64,000 nucleotides of DNA from JBBSUQ01 sp964389755 (GTDB taxonomy: Bacteria > Bacteroidota > Bacteroidia > Flavobacteriales_D > Crocinitomicaceae): positions 112,903-176,902 of the forward strand of contig CAYMEW010000002.1 of assembly GCA_964389755.1 (NCBI GenBank). The letters run 5' to 3'. This document shows, piece by piece, positions 52,004 to 60,955 of this stretch. Position 1 is the first letter of the stretch. The number at the start of each line of letters is the position of its first letter. The position numbers and the translations under genes were made by a program. Below the pieces are notes generated by a model. It searched no databases. It had not been told where the DNA came from and worked only from the letters and a program-made list of their open reading frames with translations.

Positions 52004-53944
52004 TTATCGGTTCGCTTTGATCAGGCGCAGTGTTTCCTGACCATTGGCTGTTACAATGTGGCAGATATATGCTCCCGGTGCGAAGGCAGACATGTCAACA
52101 CTTACGCGTTGTGCGCCTGCATGCATGCGGGTTTTTGCGAGTACCGTCACTTCTTTGCCGGAGAGATCAGTCAGGGTGATGTATACATCTCCTGCCGTTT
52201 CGGTTTTGAAGGTCAGCGTTACCTGCTCGTTTACCGGGTTCGGGAATGCCTGTGCACTGTTGGAAGTGCTTCCGGCAGAAATTCCCTGCTGACGTCCTGC
52301 GCAGGTGTTGTTCACTGCGATCACGTTTGCTTCTTCCGAGCAGTCGTTGAATGTGCAGAACGTACCGTCCACTGTTACTTCCGAATCCTGGCGACCAACG
52401 ATTACGGTTACGCAGTTATCTGTTGAGGAAAGTACAGTAGCATCTCCGGAAGTTGCTGTGAAATTGTAAGCAGAAGCTCCGAAATCGTGTGCACCGAGTC
52501 CGGTTACATCGTCTGTTGCCAGTGTATCCCATTCTGTGAAGAGTGTGGGGAATCCTTCGTGGCCCGGCAGGTTCGGATTTACATCGATACCGGCGTAAAC
52601 GCAGGCCTTGCGCACAAGTGTTTGGTTGGCAGTAGACCAACCGTAAGTAGCGCTGAGTGTATCATAATCAGCCCAGGCAGAACCGGGATCGTTTCCTACA
52701 GACCCGAAGATGTCGGCATTCAGTCCGTTGTTGAGGTTTGCAAGTACGAGTGCATCATCCCCGTTAAACTGCAGGTTCGGAGTGGTCATATCCGGAGTTC
52801 CGGTCCATGCTGTTGCGCTCGGGTGAGCAATTACGAATACATCTCCCACGGCAAGTGTTCCGGTAAGCGCGATCGTATAGGAAGGCGTACCTGAAATGGA
52901 TGCTCCGTTGTGGTAAGCACGCAGTTCGTAATCGGCGAGGTCCACAATGCCACAGGTACCGTTATAGATCTCGAGGTATTTGTTGAATCCGCTTCCTTCC
53001 ACGTACTGGGAGAAGATGAGGTCTTTGGCCTGTACCTGTACGCATTTTTCGATGGTGTCACCGGTACATCCTTCGATGGTGATCGGGCAGTAAGCCGGTT
53101 GCGGGTATACTTTGATGTATACTGCTTCCGAAGTTGCTTCACATCCGTTCTCGTTGCTGGCCTTCACGTAATAAGTTCCCGATGTTACCGGGGAATACGT
53201 GGTGGAGAACACGTTGAGCGCTCCATCCTGATTGAACCACTGGTAGAACGGTGTTGAAAGCGTAGAAGAAGCCGTGAGTGTAGTGCTTCCGCTACCTGCG
53301 CAATACACGGTTGAGCCGCTCACTGCGATGCTTGCTTCCGGGTTTCCGCAAGAGAATGTTGAACCGCATGTGAGTTGGATGTCATCAATGCGGAATTGTG
53401 GGTTGGAAGAAGAAGATCCTACCAGTGAATTGCGAAAGCGGAGCCAGAGCGTTGAAGCATGTGCTCCTGCAGGAAGTGTGGTAGCCACGCGGTGCCAAAC
53501 CGCCGTTCCCGAACCTGTAGGGAGCGCCGGGTACGCGATGGCATTCCAGCTAAATCCTCCGTCCGTACTGTACTCGAGGTTTAAGTAATCTATGCCATTG
53601 GAAGCGATTGTAGACTTATAGATTCCGAAGAAGATCGAGTCACCTTCTGCACATGCCGAAGCATCGATTCCCTGGATCTCGAACGTTTCCTGGGCCTGGA
53701 TCAAGGTATTGTACCCGCCTGAGGCGCCTATATAACCGTTCGAAACGAGTGTCGTACGCATGTCGGCCGAACCGAGGTAAGTGAGTGCATCGAGGTCAAA
53801 GTCGTCATTGGACTCGTGTGTTGCGATGCTGTGCGTTCCGCTTCCCGTCCCCATTGTTTCGAGAAGTTGCGCGTTTACAATGCCGGCAGAAGTTACCAGA
53901 CCGGCCAGGAGTAAACTTTTTACTACTGTGTTTTTCTTTTTCAT
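52004..53944 (-). CDS. Secreted lamin-tail-domain protein with T9SS domain
   Basis: The 646-residue protein has a signal peptide (AGIVNAQ) and an N-terminal beta-sandwich (about 30-195). An Ig-like repeat with YWF-type residues (FYQWFNQDGALNVFSTTYSP) and a lamin tail domain (KDLIFSQYVEGSGFNKYLEIYN near 303, to about 480) follow. It ends in a type A sorting domain (AFPNPVNEQVTLTFKTETAG, SGKEVTVL, GAYICHIVTANGQETLRLIK). LTD proteins in Bacteroidota are commonly extracellular and sometimes linked to nucleases, which is not the case here. Confidence 0.92.
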   Translation of the reverse strand: MKKKNTVVKSLLLAGLVTSAGIVNAQLLETMGTGSGTHSIATHESNDDFDLDALTYLGSADMRTTLVSNGYIGASGGYNTLIQAQETFEIQGIDASACAEGDSIFFGIYKSTIASNGIDYLNLEYSTDGGFSWNAIAYPALPTGSGTAVWHRVATTLPAGAHASTLWLRFRNSLVGSSSSNPQFRIDDIQLTCGSTFSCGNPEASIAVSGSTVYCAGSGSTTLTASSTLSTPFYQWFNQDGALNVFSTTYSPVTSGTYYVKASNENGCEATSEAVYIKVYPQPAYCPITIEGCTGDTIEKCVQVQAKDLIFSQYVEGSGFNKYLEIYNGTCGIVDLADYELRAYHNGASISGTPSYTIALTGTLAVGDVFVIAHPSATAWTGTPDMTTPNLQFNGDDALVLANLNNGLNADIFGSVGNDPGSAWADYDTLSATYGWSTANQTLVRKACVYAGIDVNPNLPGHEGFPTLFTEWDTLATDDVTGLGAHDFGASAYNFTATSGDATVLSSTDNCVTVIVGRQDSEVTVDGTFCTFNDCSEEANVIAVNNTCAGRQQGISAGSTSNSAQAFPNPVNEQVTLTFKTETAGDVYITLTDLSGKEVTVLAKTRMHAGAQRVSVDMSAFAPGAYICHIVTANGQETLRLIKANR

Positions 53945-54852
53945 AGTGTTTTTAATTTTTGTGAATTAACCCTTGTGTTTCATGAAACTATCCGAAAGTT
54001 AGGGCAGTATTCGCGGAAAATGATGAACACAAAATGAAGCTTTTATGAATTTTAAATAACTAAGTTGTTCTGTGTTAATTTCATATTATTTTAATAGTTG
54101 AACTATTCTGTTATATCTCTTGATTGCTGAGGGAAAACGGTTTTCGGAAGGGAAATGAATGCCAGGGTAACTATCGAAACGGTGCGATTGTTGATGAGCC
54201 GACGATTTTATTAGTGTGCGGATGAGCTTAAGGAGGTTTTTGGAACGGATTGAGGTTTGCGAACGAGGTCCTGCCTCAGTGTGTTATTATTTTAACAGAG
54301 TGTTTAATACAGGTACAGATAATACACTATCATTACTTGTGCAATACTGATGCTATACTTGTGCTATACAGGTGGAGTATCCCGGAAGTACTTCTCCTTG
54401 CAGTCGAAGACTTCGGGATTTCAGTGTGGAGTGTGGAGTGTGCGTGTGTGGACACGAGTGGAACACTCGCGCTAGCAGAGTATACCTGTATTTCTTCCTG
54501 GGGTCGATGACTTCGGGATGGACAGAATGAGAAACAGTATGAGAGTGATCCCGCAGTACCTCTCCCTGCGGTCGAATGCTTCGGGTTTTCAGTGTGAATC
54601 GGTGGACACGCGTGGGATGCTTGCGCCAGCGGCAGAAACAGAATGAGAGTGAGAAGCAGACTGGATTTTGATGTCGGGTTAGACGCGCAAGCACCAGCAA
54701 ATGAGGCTTTCGCCGGAAGTGCTTTGTCTCCCGTAGGAAGAACATAATAGAGTAGTAAAGCGTTAAAATGTAATTTTTTCGTGCAATTTGTAGTTGAGTA
54801 TTTCATTTTTAGTTAAATTGCCACCAACTATTAATTCTTTAAAATCATCTAA
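53945..54852. other. 0.9-kb non-coding region between divergent surface-protein genes
   Basis: This is the longest gene-free stretch in the window. The part to about 54130 is AT-rich and probably holds the promoter of the gene at 53944. From about 54330 to 54710 the sequence is a set of degenerate repeats (separate entry). Minus-strand frames across it (54333-54806 and 54353-54745) consist of repeat-derived low-complexity peptide and are not believable genes. No tRNA-like or strong stem structure was found. Confidence 0.6.
54375..54600 (+). repeat. Degenerate direct repeats (TCGA...CTTCGGG unit)
   Basis: A unit of about 50 bases, beginning ATCCCG-AGTAC-TCTCC and ending GTCGAAGACTTCGGGATT then TCAGTGTG, occurs near 54378-54427 and again near 54547-54596 (period 168). 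A shorter middle copy, TTCTTCCTGGGGTCGATGA followed by CTTCGGGATG, lies at 54492-54520. Shared GTGGACACG.GTGG segments follow copies 1 and 3. The units have diverged, so this is an old intergenic repeat. Confidence 0.65.
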
Positions 54853-55842
54853 ATGAAAAAAATCATCCTTTTCGGGGCACTTATCTCTTCGGTGAGTCTG
54901 CAGGCCCAAACCACAGCCAGCAATGGTATTTTACAAAGTCCAAGCGGGAAGGACCTGCTCTTAAACACGGAAACTTCCGGTGCCACGCGCATGTCTCTTT
55001 TGAAGACGAACGGTTTTGTGGGCATCAACCAGTTGAACCCGGTGTATAACCTTCAAATTCACGGTACTTCGGATTATATTGACGACGGGAGTCAGACGTC
55101 CATCGACCAGGGCCCGGGCGGCGGCATCAAGGGCGAGACCCCGATCCAGCCAAAGTCCGGCATCAACTATGGAAAAACGGCACGTATCGGGCTTACGAAC
55201 ACGATCACAAGTAACGGAGTGAACGACGGTACGGTCTTGCAGATGAGTGAAAATAACTTTTATTTGCTCAACCGCGAGGCGGGAAATATGTCTTTCGGAA
55301 TTCCGGGACTGAACTTTTTGCTGGACTACAACACACACCGTTCCTGGCTGGGCTTAAGTGCAAGTTCTTCGGCCGATTACGGACGTATGAACATCCAGGG
55401 TTCGGACAACGGCCTGTATTTGCGTACGACCAGCAGTGGTAAGTTCGGGCTTTCGATCCGCTCTGCGAGCCTTACGGATAATGCGATCCAGGTGATGGGA
55501 ACGGACGGTGCGACGCGCAACTTTTCGGTGCTTGCAAACGGACAGGTGTATGCGCGGAAGTATACGACCACCCTTTCGAACATCCCGGATTACGTATTTG
55601 ACCCGTCCTACCAGTTAATGTCTTTCGAGGATTTGCGTTTGTACCTGCTGGCAAACCGCCATTTACCGAACGTACCTTCGGCGAGCGAGTATACCGAGCA
55701 GGGAGTTGACCTCGGTGAGATGAACCGCGTATTGCTTGAGAAAACCGAAGAGCTGACCCTGTACATCCTGCAACTCGAGGAGCGTGTAAAACAGCTGGAG
55801 GCTGCACAGGCGGCTGAGAGCACCGGAAATTCCGGAAATTAA
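54853..55842 (+). CDS. Secreted tail-fibre-like protein with C-terminal coiled coil
   Basis: The 329-residue protein has a signal peptide (SVSLQAQ). Its central region is strand-rich with phage-tail-fibre-like segments (GFVGINQLNPVYNLQIHGTS; NGLYLRTTSSGKFGLSIRSA; NFSVLANGQVYARKY). The C-terminus, YVFDPSYQLMSFEDLRLYLL, HLPNVPSASEYTEQGVDLGE and a final LLEKTEELTLYILQLEERVK coiled coil, is the conserved end found in many Bacteroidota fibre-like proteins related to intramolecular chaperone (S74) regions. It would form a trimeric fibre at the surface. It leads a cluster of surface genes. Confidence 0.8.
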   Translation: MKKIILFGALISSVSLQAQTTASNGILQSPSGKDLLLNTETSGATRMSLLKTNGFVGINQLNPVYNLQIHGTSDYIDDGSQTSIDQGPGGGIKGETPIQPKSGINYGKTARIGLTNTITSNGVNDGTVLQMSENNFYLLNREAGNMSFGIPGLNFLLDYNTHRSWLGLSASSSADYGRMNIQGSDNGLYLRTTSSGKFGLSIRSASLTDNAIQVMGTDGATRNFSVLANGQVYARKYTTTLSNIPDYVFDPSYQLMSFEDLRLYLLANRHLPNVPSASEYTEQGVDLGEMNRVLLEKTEELTLYILQLEERVKQLEAAQAAESTGNSGN

Positions 55843-55871
55843 TTCGTATCTTTTTAAAAAATTAGTCCTTT

Positions 55872-56648
55872 ATGATCTGTCGAAGTGTTTATGCCGTACT
55901 CGGAGTTGGAATGTTGTTGTTCGTTTCCTGCCGCAAGGAGCAGCCGGAGATGGCGCCCCTGAATGAGAACTGCGATTGTGCCACGGAAGTGAGCGCGGAG
56001 TTTTTGATGGAAGAACGGGAATCATTCCTAAATCCTGAACTACGTATAGACACAGATACGATTTACAAGAATGCCAATGTCCGCTTTACCGCGCTCGAAC
56101 CGAATGCCGAATACACCTGGTACATCGGAACCGAAATATTGCACGACCAGAGTTTCGAACGGCATTTCGGAGACGAATACGCCGGGCAGACCTTCCCCAT
56201 GATCCTCGTAGTACGTAAGGACCCAAATGCGATCTGCCTGCCCGGAGACGACGGTTATGATTCGATCGTACGGTATTTAACGATTTCGAATAAGAGCGCT
56301 AACGGTTTCTTTAATGACTCGAATTATTTGTTGGAGGGAATATTTCGTATGAAGGATTCTTCCATTCCAGACAGTATTGATGTGGTTTTTGAAATCTATT
56401 CTTTCGGAGAACCGGGTCCCGGCCCTGCGGGAGAGAGGGCCATGCTTACCAATTACGATGGACAAAACACTGAAATCGCTTGCGTATCTGCAATAGGAAG
56501 AGCATATCGCGAACAGCAATTTAGCGTTTCAGGATACTATCCCTTAAGAATCGCGCATCATATAGATAATAGTGTGGAGATTGAAATGACACCAATCGAT
56601 GGAAGTGGACTCCCATACTATCATTTAAAAGGACGCAAACTCAATTAA
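55872..56648 (+). CDS. Mosaic lipoprotein paralog 1
   Basis: The 258-residue protein has a lipoprotein signal (LLFVSCRKEQPE). It is one of three paralogs (with 60157 and 60956) sharing CRKEQPEMAPLNENCDCATE. Residues up to about 153 are almost identical at DNA level to the 60157 copy, whereas the last 100 residues differ, except for the closing YYHLKGRKLN. The conserved middle contains YTWYIGTEILHDQSFERHFG and GDDGYDSIVRYLTIS. It may be a PKD-like surface domain. Function unknown; it is 6 bases before the 1011-aa gene. Confidence 0.75.
   Translation: MICRSVYAVLGVGMLLFVSCRKEQPEMAPLNENCDCATEVSAEFLMEERESFLNPELRIDTDTIYKNANVRFTALEPNAEYTWYIGTEILHDQSFERHFGDEYAGQTFPMILVVRKDPNAICLPGDDGYDSIVRYLTISNKSANGFFNDSNYLLEGIFRMKDSSIPDSIDVVFEIYSFGEPGPGPAGERAMLTNYDGQNTEIACVSAIGRAYREQQFSVSGYYPLRIAHHIDNSVEIEMTPIDGSGLPYYHLKGRKLN
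55925..56330 (+). repeat. Near-identical 406-base duplication, copy 1
   Basis: Bases 55925-56330 match 60231-60636 with two differences found by eye (C/T in the QPE codon region and T/C near the end). Flanking parts of the two genes are clearly diverged, including at synonymous sites. This is the footprint of recent gene conversion or partial duplication. Confidence 0.92.
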
Positions 56649-56654
56649 ATCACC

Positions 56655-59600
56655 ATGAAACGACTTATACTTTTTTGGTTGCTGCTTATGAGTTGGCAAC
56701 TTCAGGCCCAAACGGCCTGTGATAACGAAGTCAGTACCGACCCGAATGACCCGCATAACGATGCCCTGCCGGTCGGCACAACTGCGCAGCGCTACCTTAA
56801 CAAATTTGACTGGTTCCCGGTGGACCCGCTATCGGGCGAATACATGGACTATCCCTGTTCGAACATCAGTTTTGCGGGGGTGCAGTACCCCGAAATGACA
56901 AATATCCTGCTACATACCCTGGATGATTACGATTACCTGCAGGAAGGCCCTCTTCCGATCAGTGAAAACGGCTGGGAATTGTTGATGGTGAACGTGGGGC
57001 GATACCCGGACGATCAAACAGAACTCGCAAACGGTAACTTTTTGAATACGGTTCCCTATATTGTTATCTACAATAAATACAACGGCATCATCCGGGTGTT
57101 TACGAACTACGGTCTGGACAAGGACGTCAGTACGTATGCTGATGCCATGGAGATTACTTTGGAATTCGTAGCTCCTGAAATAGAATCTAATGGACTAATG
57201 CGCTTAAGTAATAGTTACGACCAGGCCCTCGATCAAAACACGGAAGTAACCAAGTTGTCCTCGGTGGTTAAAGCGCCTGCACAGATGAACCTGTGGGCTA
57301 GTACCGACTTCGTGGTCTCCTACGACCCCTGTACCTGTTATTACCCTTCGAATTTGAGGCTGAAGTTTAAAGAGATCAAATCGTCGGACATTGAACTTAT
57401 CGGGCGTGCCGTCACCCTGGAGGACGAGCCCCTCGTTGACAATACGGACCTGACCGTCCCGCCCACTGAGTTCCTGTCGAATGTTAATTATAACAATGAC
57501 GACATTAGGGCCGGGCTGGTCCTGGAAAAATCGATGTCGGTTATGATCGACAACTACTATGTGAAGTACAAAGCTTATAACAAAAAACTGGTTGCGAATG
57601 GCGAACACAATAAGCGGGTGAAGCGCAACCTGGCCCTGCTGAAAGCCGCAAAATATATCATCGGGTTTACGATTGCGCCACCGGCTATTCTTGTCCCGGT
57701 CGGCACCTCCGAAGAACAAAAGCAGGTGATCATGGCCCAACAGGCCGAAATTAAAGCAGCAGAGGAAAGCGGTGCCATGAGTTCACAGGAACGTTCCGAG
57801 GCCTTTGAAGGCCTGGAAGGTTACGGCAGTTCCATCTCCTGGTTCAAGGTGATCGAAAATATTAAAGAAGCCTATACAAAAATCAACGAGGCCGGTGACA
57901 AGATCTTCAATCCTGAAAAGATCTTTGAAAAAGTAACCGAGATCTTTGGGGAAAAGGTCAATACCTTTATTGCAAAAAACTTCAAGGAAGAGGCTCCTCC
58001 CGCTGCGCCGCCGGTTCCCACAGCCTCTTTTACGGAAATGTACTTCAAGGGGTCTATAAGTCAATCCGTGGAACAGGGTGGTTTTACATTTTACACCCCG
58101 GGTACTTACGGTTCGGAGGGAACGGGGTCGCCGACGATCATTACACCCTCCGAATACCCGGTTTACAATGAAGTGCTGGGGACCTTTGCGCTCCTGAAAA
58201 CGCCCAAACTCAAAATTTCCATGGGTGACTGGCTTCCCGCGATTAACCAGGTAAGCCAAAAAACGAATACCTATATCAGCGGTTTTTACGGGGTGAATAT
58301 GCAACGCTACCAGTCATGGGTAAAGAACTACCAGATCAAACTGGATGAGGATCTGCAGTTTGCGCTGAACAGCGTGCTGGATATCAAGGATTACAAAGTT
58401 ACGGCCTCCTATCACATCATGGCACTCACTAAAGAAGTGGACAGTATTCCGCATGGCGCTGTGATCAACGCATACAATGAGCCGCAGAACGCCGTTAACG
58501 TGGGTGCCAACATCAACCTGGACGCGTATACACCTATTCGGTCGCACGGTCTGCAGTATAAAACGAACTATTATACGCCCAATTATGACCTGTACTTTTA
58601 CCCGGACACACCGGTAGAGCCCACTATACAAGTGGACACAATCATCTTTGATACGCCTCATATCCCGATCGATGCCTTCCGTCCGTTCGTGGCCAGCATG
58701 GGACTGGTGAACGAATCCATGACCTTTCACGAGCACCTCATCCCGGCTCAGTATATCAACGACTATCCGCATACGTACGAAGACGGTGTTTTTACCTGGG
58801 ATCTTTCAAATCCGAATATCCCAAAGCCGGAACTAATTTACGATCTCGGCTCGGGATATGAATACGAGTTCATAATCGAACTGAAACTGATCGTAGACAT
58901 TGAGTTCGATCAACTGGACCAGTACGGAAACACCAACAAAGTAACGCAACTGTTTACCTACCAAATTCCGGCTGAGAACATTAGCCTGGACTATTTCGGA
59001 GCCGTTCCCAACATTCCGAATACTTCGCTCAACGTGGACCAGTATAAAAAGGACATGAACATCGGGACTACGGATTTCCACGGACAGCAAGTCGACGGAT
59101 GCAGCCTTTCGGGAAGCGCCTATACCTGCCAGGCAATCCAGGATGTGTTCATCGAGGGCGACCTGACCACTTCCAACGGTTATTCGGTAACGATCCTTGG
59201 CGGAAACGAGGTGAGCGTGGTCGGTAATTCGACCGTTTCGCCGGAAATCGTGCTGGACATTCACCCGGTACTCGATTATTCACACCCGATGCCAAAAGCG
59301 AGTTTACAGGAAGTGGTGAGTTTCTGCAAGGGTAACAATAATAATCCGCCGGAATACCAGGCGAATATTGCTTCCAAATCAGCCTTCCCGGGTTCACAAA
59401 CAGAGGGAGACCCGAATGGGTCCCCAGCCTCTTCGGAACTGAACTGGGACTTCACCCTGTACCCCAACCCGGCGAACGGTTCCACGACGATCCGTTTGCT
59501 GAACGACTGGCGTTCGGAAGGGCATGTGGAAGTCTACGACCTGACCGGTAAGTCCATGGCGATTAAACAGGCGGAAACCAGCGCAGGAATGCTTCAGATC

Positions 59601-59690
59601 GAAGCGAGTTCCTTCGCCAAAGGCGTTTACTTTGTGAAAGTGCGCATGCCTGACGGATCTTCGCGTGTAAAACAACTTGTAATTCAATAA
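56655..59690 (+). CDS. 1011-aa secreted protein with T9SS domain
   Basis: The protein has a signal peptide (WQLQAQ) and starts with TACDNEVSTDPNDPHNDALP. No domain was recognised in the first 900 residues; a helical, charged middle (about 325-450, with AAKYIIGFTIAPPAILVPVG and VIENIKEAYTKINEAGDKIF) separates two beta-rich halves. The final 75 residues (FTLYPNPANGSTTIRLLNDW, LTGKSMAI, KGVYFVKVRMPDGSSRVKQL) form a type A sorting domain. It is 6 bases from the lipoprotein before it and 3 from the one after, so the cluster is an operon; the lipoproteins may be its surface partners. Confidence 0.85.
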   Translation: MKRLILFWLLLMSWQLQAQTACDNEVSTDPNDPHNDALPVGTTAQRYLNKFDWFPVDPLSGEYMDYPCSNISFAGVQYPEMTNILLHTLDDYDYLQEGPLPISENGWELLMVNVGRYPDDQTELANGNFLNTVPYIVIYNKYNGIIRVFTNYGLDKDVSTYADAMEITLEFVAPEIESNGLMRLSNSYDQALDQNTEVTKLSSVVKAPAQMNLWASTDFVVSYDPCTCYYPSNLRLKFKEIKSSDIELIGRAVTLEDEPLVDNTDLTVPPTEFLSNVNYNNDDIRAGLVLEKSMSVMIDNYYVKYKAYNKKLVANGEHNKRVKRNLALLKAAKYIIGFTIAPPAILVPVGTSEEQKQVIMAQQAEIKAAEESGAMSSQERSEAFEGLEGYGSSISWFKVIENIKEAYTKINEAGDKIFNPEKIFEKVTEIFGEKVNTFIAKNFKEEAPPAAPPVPTASFTEMYFKGSISQSVEQGGFTFYTPGTYGSEGTGSPTIITPSEYPVYNEVLGTFALLKTPKLKISMGDWLPAINQVSQKTNTYISGFYGVNMQRYQSWVKNYQIKLDEDLQFALNSVLDIKDYKVTASYHIMALTKEVDSIPHGAVINAYNEPQNAVNVGANINLDAYTPIRSHGLQYKTNYYTPNYDLYFYPDTPVEPTIQVDTIIFDTPHIPIDAFRPFVASMGLVNESMTFHEHLIPAQYINDYPHTYEDGVFTWDLSNPNIPKPELIYDLGSGYEYEFIIELKLIVDIEFDQLDQYGNTNKVTQLFTYQIPAENISLDYFGAVPNIPNTSLNVDQYKKDMNIGTTDFHGQQVDGCSLSGSAYTCQAIQDVFIEGDLTTSNGYSVTILGGNEVSVVGNSTVSPEIVLDIHPVLDYSHPMPKASLQEVVSFCKGNNNNPPEYQANIASKSAFPGSQTEGDPNGSPASSELNWDFTLYPNPANGSTTIRLLNDWRSEGHVEVYDLTGKSMAIKQAETSAGMLQIEASSFAKGVYFVKVRMPDGSSRVKQLVIQ

Positions 59691-59693
59691 AAG

Positions 59694-60164
59694 ATGATGC
59701 GAACTACTTTTATGATCTTTTGCTGTATGGCGGTCCTGGTGACCGCCTGCAACAAGGAGAAACGTTATTCAAAAAAACTTTCGAAAGGAGAATTGTGGAA
59801 CGTGACTTCCGTACAGATCGACGGAACGACTTCCCAGATTACAGGACAATGGCAAATTGTAGCCGACGACATTTACGATTCGGTGCCCTATGCGATCTGG
59901 AAATCTAATAACGGTGCTTATGGTGACGCTGAGTTCCAGTGGCAGTTCCAGGACAAGGGGAAAACCTTTCGTTTGAATTATTACCAGCTCTGCGAAGAGT
60001 GCGACGGTGAATCGATGGACAGCCTGGATTATTTCACCTACGCCCTGACGGGCAGCTATGAAGTGGAGCGGCATAAGAAAAAGGAAATGACCTTTAAAAG
60101 CAGTGAAACGATCGGTTTCGGCGGCAAAACCGTTGAAATACGATTAGAAAACACTTATGAATAG
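59694..60164 (+). CDS. Small lipoprotein of the surface cluster
   Basis: The 156-residue protein (start at 59694 or 59697) has a lipoprotein signal (VLVTACNKEKR). A lipocalin-like beta pattern follows (KGELWNVTSVQIDGTTSQIT, FQWQFQDKGKTFRLNYYQL) with a CEEC pair near residue 101. Its 3' end overlaps the next gene by 8 bases. A damaged copy of its second half lies at 61789-62012. Function unknown. Confidence 0.78.
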   Translation: MMRTTFMIFCCMAVLVTACNKEKRYSKKLSKGELWNVTSVQIDGTTSQITGQWQIVADDIYDSVPYAIWKSNNGAYGDAEFQWQFQDKGKTFRLNYYQLCEECDGESMDSLDYFTYALTGSYEVERHKKKEMTFKSSETIGFGGKTVEIRLENTYE

Positions 60165-60951
60165 CAGGGGCTTCGTCAAATTCACCGGTTTAAAACTCTT
60201 GTTTTTAGGAGTTGGAACGTTGCTATTGGGTTCCTGCCGCAAGGAGCAGCCTGAGATGGCGCCCCTGAATGAGAACTGCGATTGTGCCACGGAAGTGAGC
60301 GCGGAGTTTTTGATGGAAGAACGGGAATCATTCCTAAATCCTGAACTACGTATAGACACAGATACGATTTACAAGAATGCCAATGTCCGCTTTACCGCGC
60401 TCGAACCGAATGCCGAATACACCTGGTACATCGGAACCGAAATATTGCACGACCAGAGTTTCGAACGGCATTTCGGAGACGAATACGCCGGGCAGACCTT
60501 CCCCATGATCCTCGTAGTACGTAAGGACCCAAATGCGATCTGCCTGCCCGGAGACGACGGTTATGATTCGATCGTACGGTATTTAACGATTTCGAATAAG
60601 AGCGCTAACGGTTTCTTTAATGACCCGAATTATTTGCTTGAAGGTACTTTTCGAATGAAAGACCATAATTCCGACGATAGTATAAACATTGTTTCGGGAA
60701 TTTATGCTTTTGGTGAGACGGGCCCTGGCCCGCCTGGCGAAAGAATGGTTATTTCAAATTACGACGGACAAAATTCAGAACTTGTTGATGGAACATTTTT
60801 TGGAATGTCATATCGTGAGTTATACTTTGATGCTTCGGGTTACGCAACCGTGCGTTTTTCACACTATGTAAATGGTTTAGTTGAATTAGAACTAATTCCA
60901 AATTCTAATAATTTCCCGTACTATCATTTAAAAGGCCGCAAACTCAATTAA
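60157..60951 (+). CDS. Mosaic lipoprotein paralog 2
   Basis: The 264-residue protein has a longer N-terminus than its paralogs (MNSRGFVKFTGLKLLFLGVG then LLLGSCRKEQ). Its first half is nearly identical to the 55872 copy; its last 100 residues differ, with similar spacing (FGETGPGPPGERMVISNYDG versus FGEPGPGPAGERAMLTNYDG) and the same YYHLKGRKLN end. It overlaps the preceding gene by 8 bases. Confidence 0.75.
   Translation: MNSRGFVKFTGLKLLFLGVGTLLLGSCRKEQPEMAPLNENCDCATEVSAEFLMEERESFLNPELRIDTDTIYKNANVRFTALEPNAEYTWYIGTEILHDQSFERHFGDEYAGQTFPMILVVRKDPNAICLPGDDGYDSIVRYLTISNKSANGFFNDPNYLLEGTFRMKDHNSDDSINIVSGIYAFGETGPGPPGERMVISNYDGQNSELVDGTFFGMSYRELYFDASGYATVRFSHYVNGLVELELIPNSNNFPYYHLKGRKLN
60231..60636 (+). 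repeat. Near-identical 406-base duplication, copy 2
   Basis: Matches 55925-56330 (offset 4306) with two differences. The first 86 bases of this block (from TCCTGCCGC) also recur without change from copy 1 at 60995-61080 in the third paralog. Confidence 0.92.
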
Positions 60952-60955
60952 TTCC

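Noticed and set aside
54375..54600. Possible CRISPR array
   Set aside because: Repeat units are diverged, too long and irregularly spaced, and no cas gene is in the window.
54333..54806. Minus-strand frames of 157 and 130 codons over the intergenic repeats
   Set aside because: The peptides are repeat-derived, rich in His/Ser/Arg, and two frames are open at once, as expected from repeats rather than selection.
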